Shown in pieces: positions 5,593 to 5,679 of a stretch of DNA of 5,679 nucleotides (position 1 is the first letter of the stretch; each line of letters begins with the position of its first letter). The stretch comes from WS-11 sp035275545 (GTDB lineage: Bacteria > Eisenbacteria > RBG-16-71-46): NCBI GenBank assembly GCA_035275545.1, contig DATEMP010000181.1:1-5679 (forward strand). The letters run 5' to 3'. Below the pieces are notes generated by a model that was not told where the DNA came from, made no database searches, and was given only the letters and a program-made list of their open reading frames with translations. Both the position numbers and the translations under genes were made by a program.

Positions 5593-5598
5593 AGTATA
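5593..5598 (-). promoter_or_regulatory. Predicted -10 element of the Rieske gene, likely leaderless
   Basis: On the minus strand TATACT (five of six consensus matches) is followed by exactly six bases and then GTG 5586, so the transcript would begin on the start codon. No Shine-Dalgarno sequence lies before this GTG. The -35 is weak (GGGACC with a 16-base spacer, three of six matches). The remaining bases to the window end (5599-5679) show no recognisable gene, RNA or repeat. Confidence 0.45.
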
Positions 5599-5679
5599 GC
5601 CGGGGGGTTCAGGGGGTCCCGGCGGGGGCACTCCTCCCGGCACATCCGAGGCGAGCGGAGCCAGGGACTGGCGGGAGCG

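Noticed and set aside
1..5679. tRNA, rRNA, CRISPR array, insertion sequence or riboswitch
   Set aside because: I saw no regularly spaced repeats, terminal inverted repeats with a transposase, or recognisable RNA folds. The only repeats are the protein-level propeller units.

Overview
The window is very GC-rich throughout, with strong G/C preference at third codon positions, which opens long meaningless antisense and out-of-frame reading frames. It looks bacterial and probably Gram-negative: one gene encodes a Sec-type signal peptide followed by a barrel-like secreted protein, another a YVTN beta-propeller, and genes are tightly packed with 0-15 base gaps. The gene mix fits an uncultivated high-GC environmental lineage (for example Rokubacteria/Methylomirabilota-like or a high-GC proteobacterium). 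That placement is inference, because no rRNA or marker gene is present.

Layout. Bases 3-146 (+) are the C-terminal end of an unidentified gene. Its stop overlaps the start of a YVTN beta-propeller gene at 146-1159 (+). This converges, 15 bases apart, on a secreted, probably outer-membrane protein of unknown family at 1175-1975 (-). An AT-rich spacer (1976-2119) follows. Next comes a head-to-head pair of PLP-dependent threonine/serine ammonia-lyase-like enzymes, 2120-3109 (-) and 3158-4150 (+), separated by 48 bases. The plus-strand enzyme is followed after 2 bases by an ornithine cyclodeaminase/mu-crystallin family oxidoreductase at 4153-5196 (+). Its stop abuts the stop of a small Rieske [2Fe-2S] protein at 5197-5586 (-). 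Bases 5587-5679 hold that gene's likely promoter and nothing else recognised.

How the genes may work together. The strongest functional unit is 3158-5196. A PLP ammonia-lyase releases an enamine/imine intermediate, and mu-crystallin-like enzymes reduce cyclic or linear imines. The same pairing is known in hydroxyectoine breakdown (EutB/EutC) and in the beta-hydroxyaspartate cycle (BhcB/BhcD), but none of the other genes of those pathways lies in the window. Both ammonia-lyase-like enzymes carry Ala where serine racemase has its catalytic Ser, so deamination is more likely than racemisation. The mu-crystallin homologue lacks the Asp of true ornithine cyclodeaminases.

Two minus-strand genes (starts at 3109 and 5586) have a TANNNT-type -10 element 6-7 bases before a GTG start and no Shine-Dalgarno sequence, which suggests leaderless mRNAs beside neighbours with ordinary ribosome binding sites.
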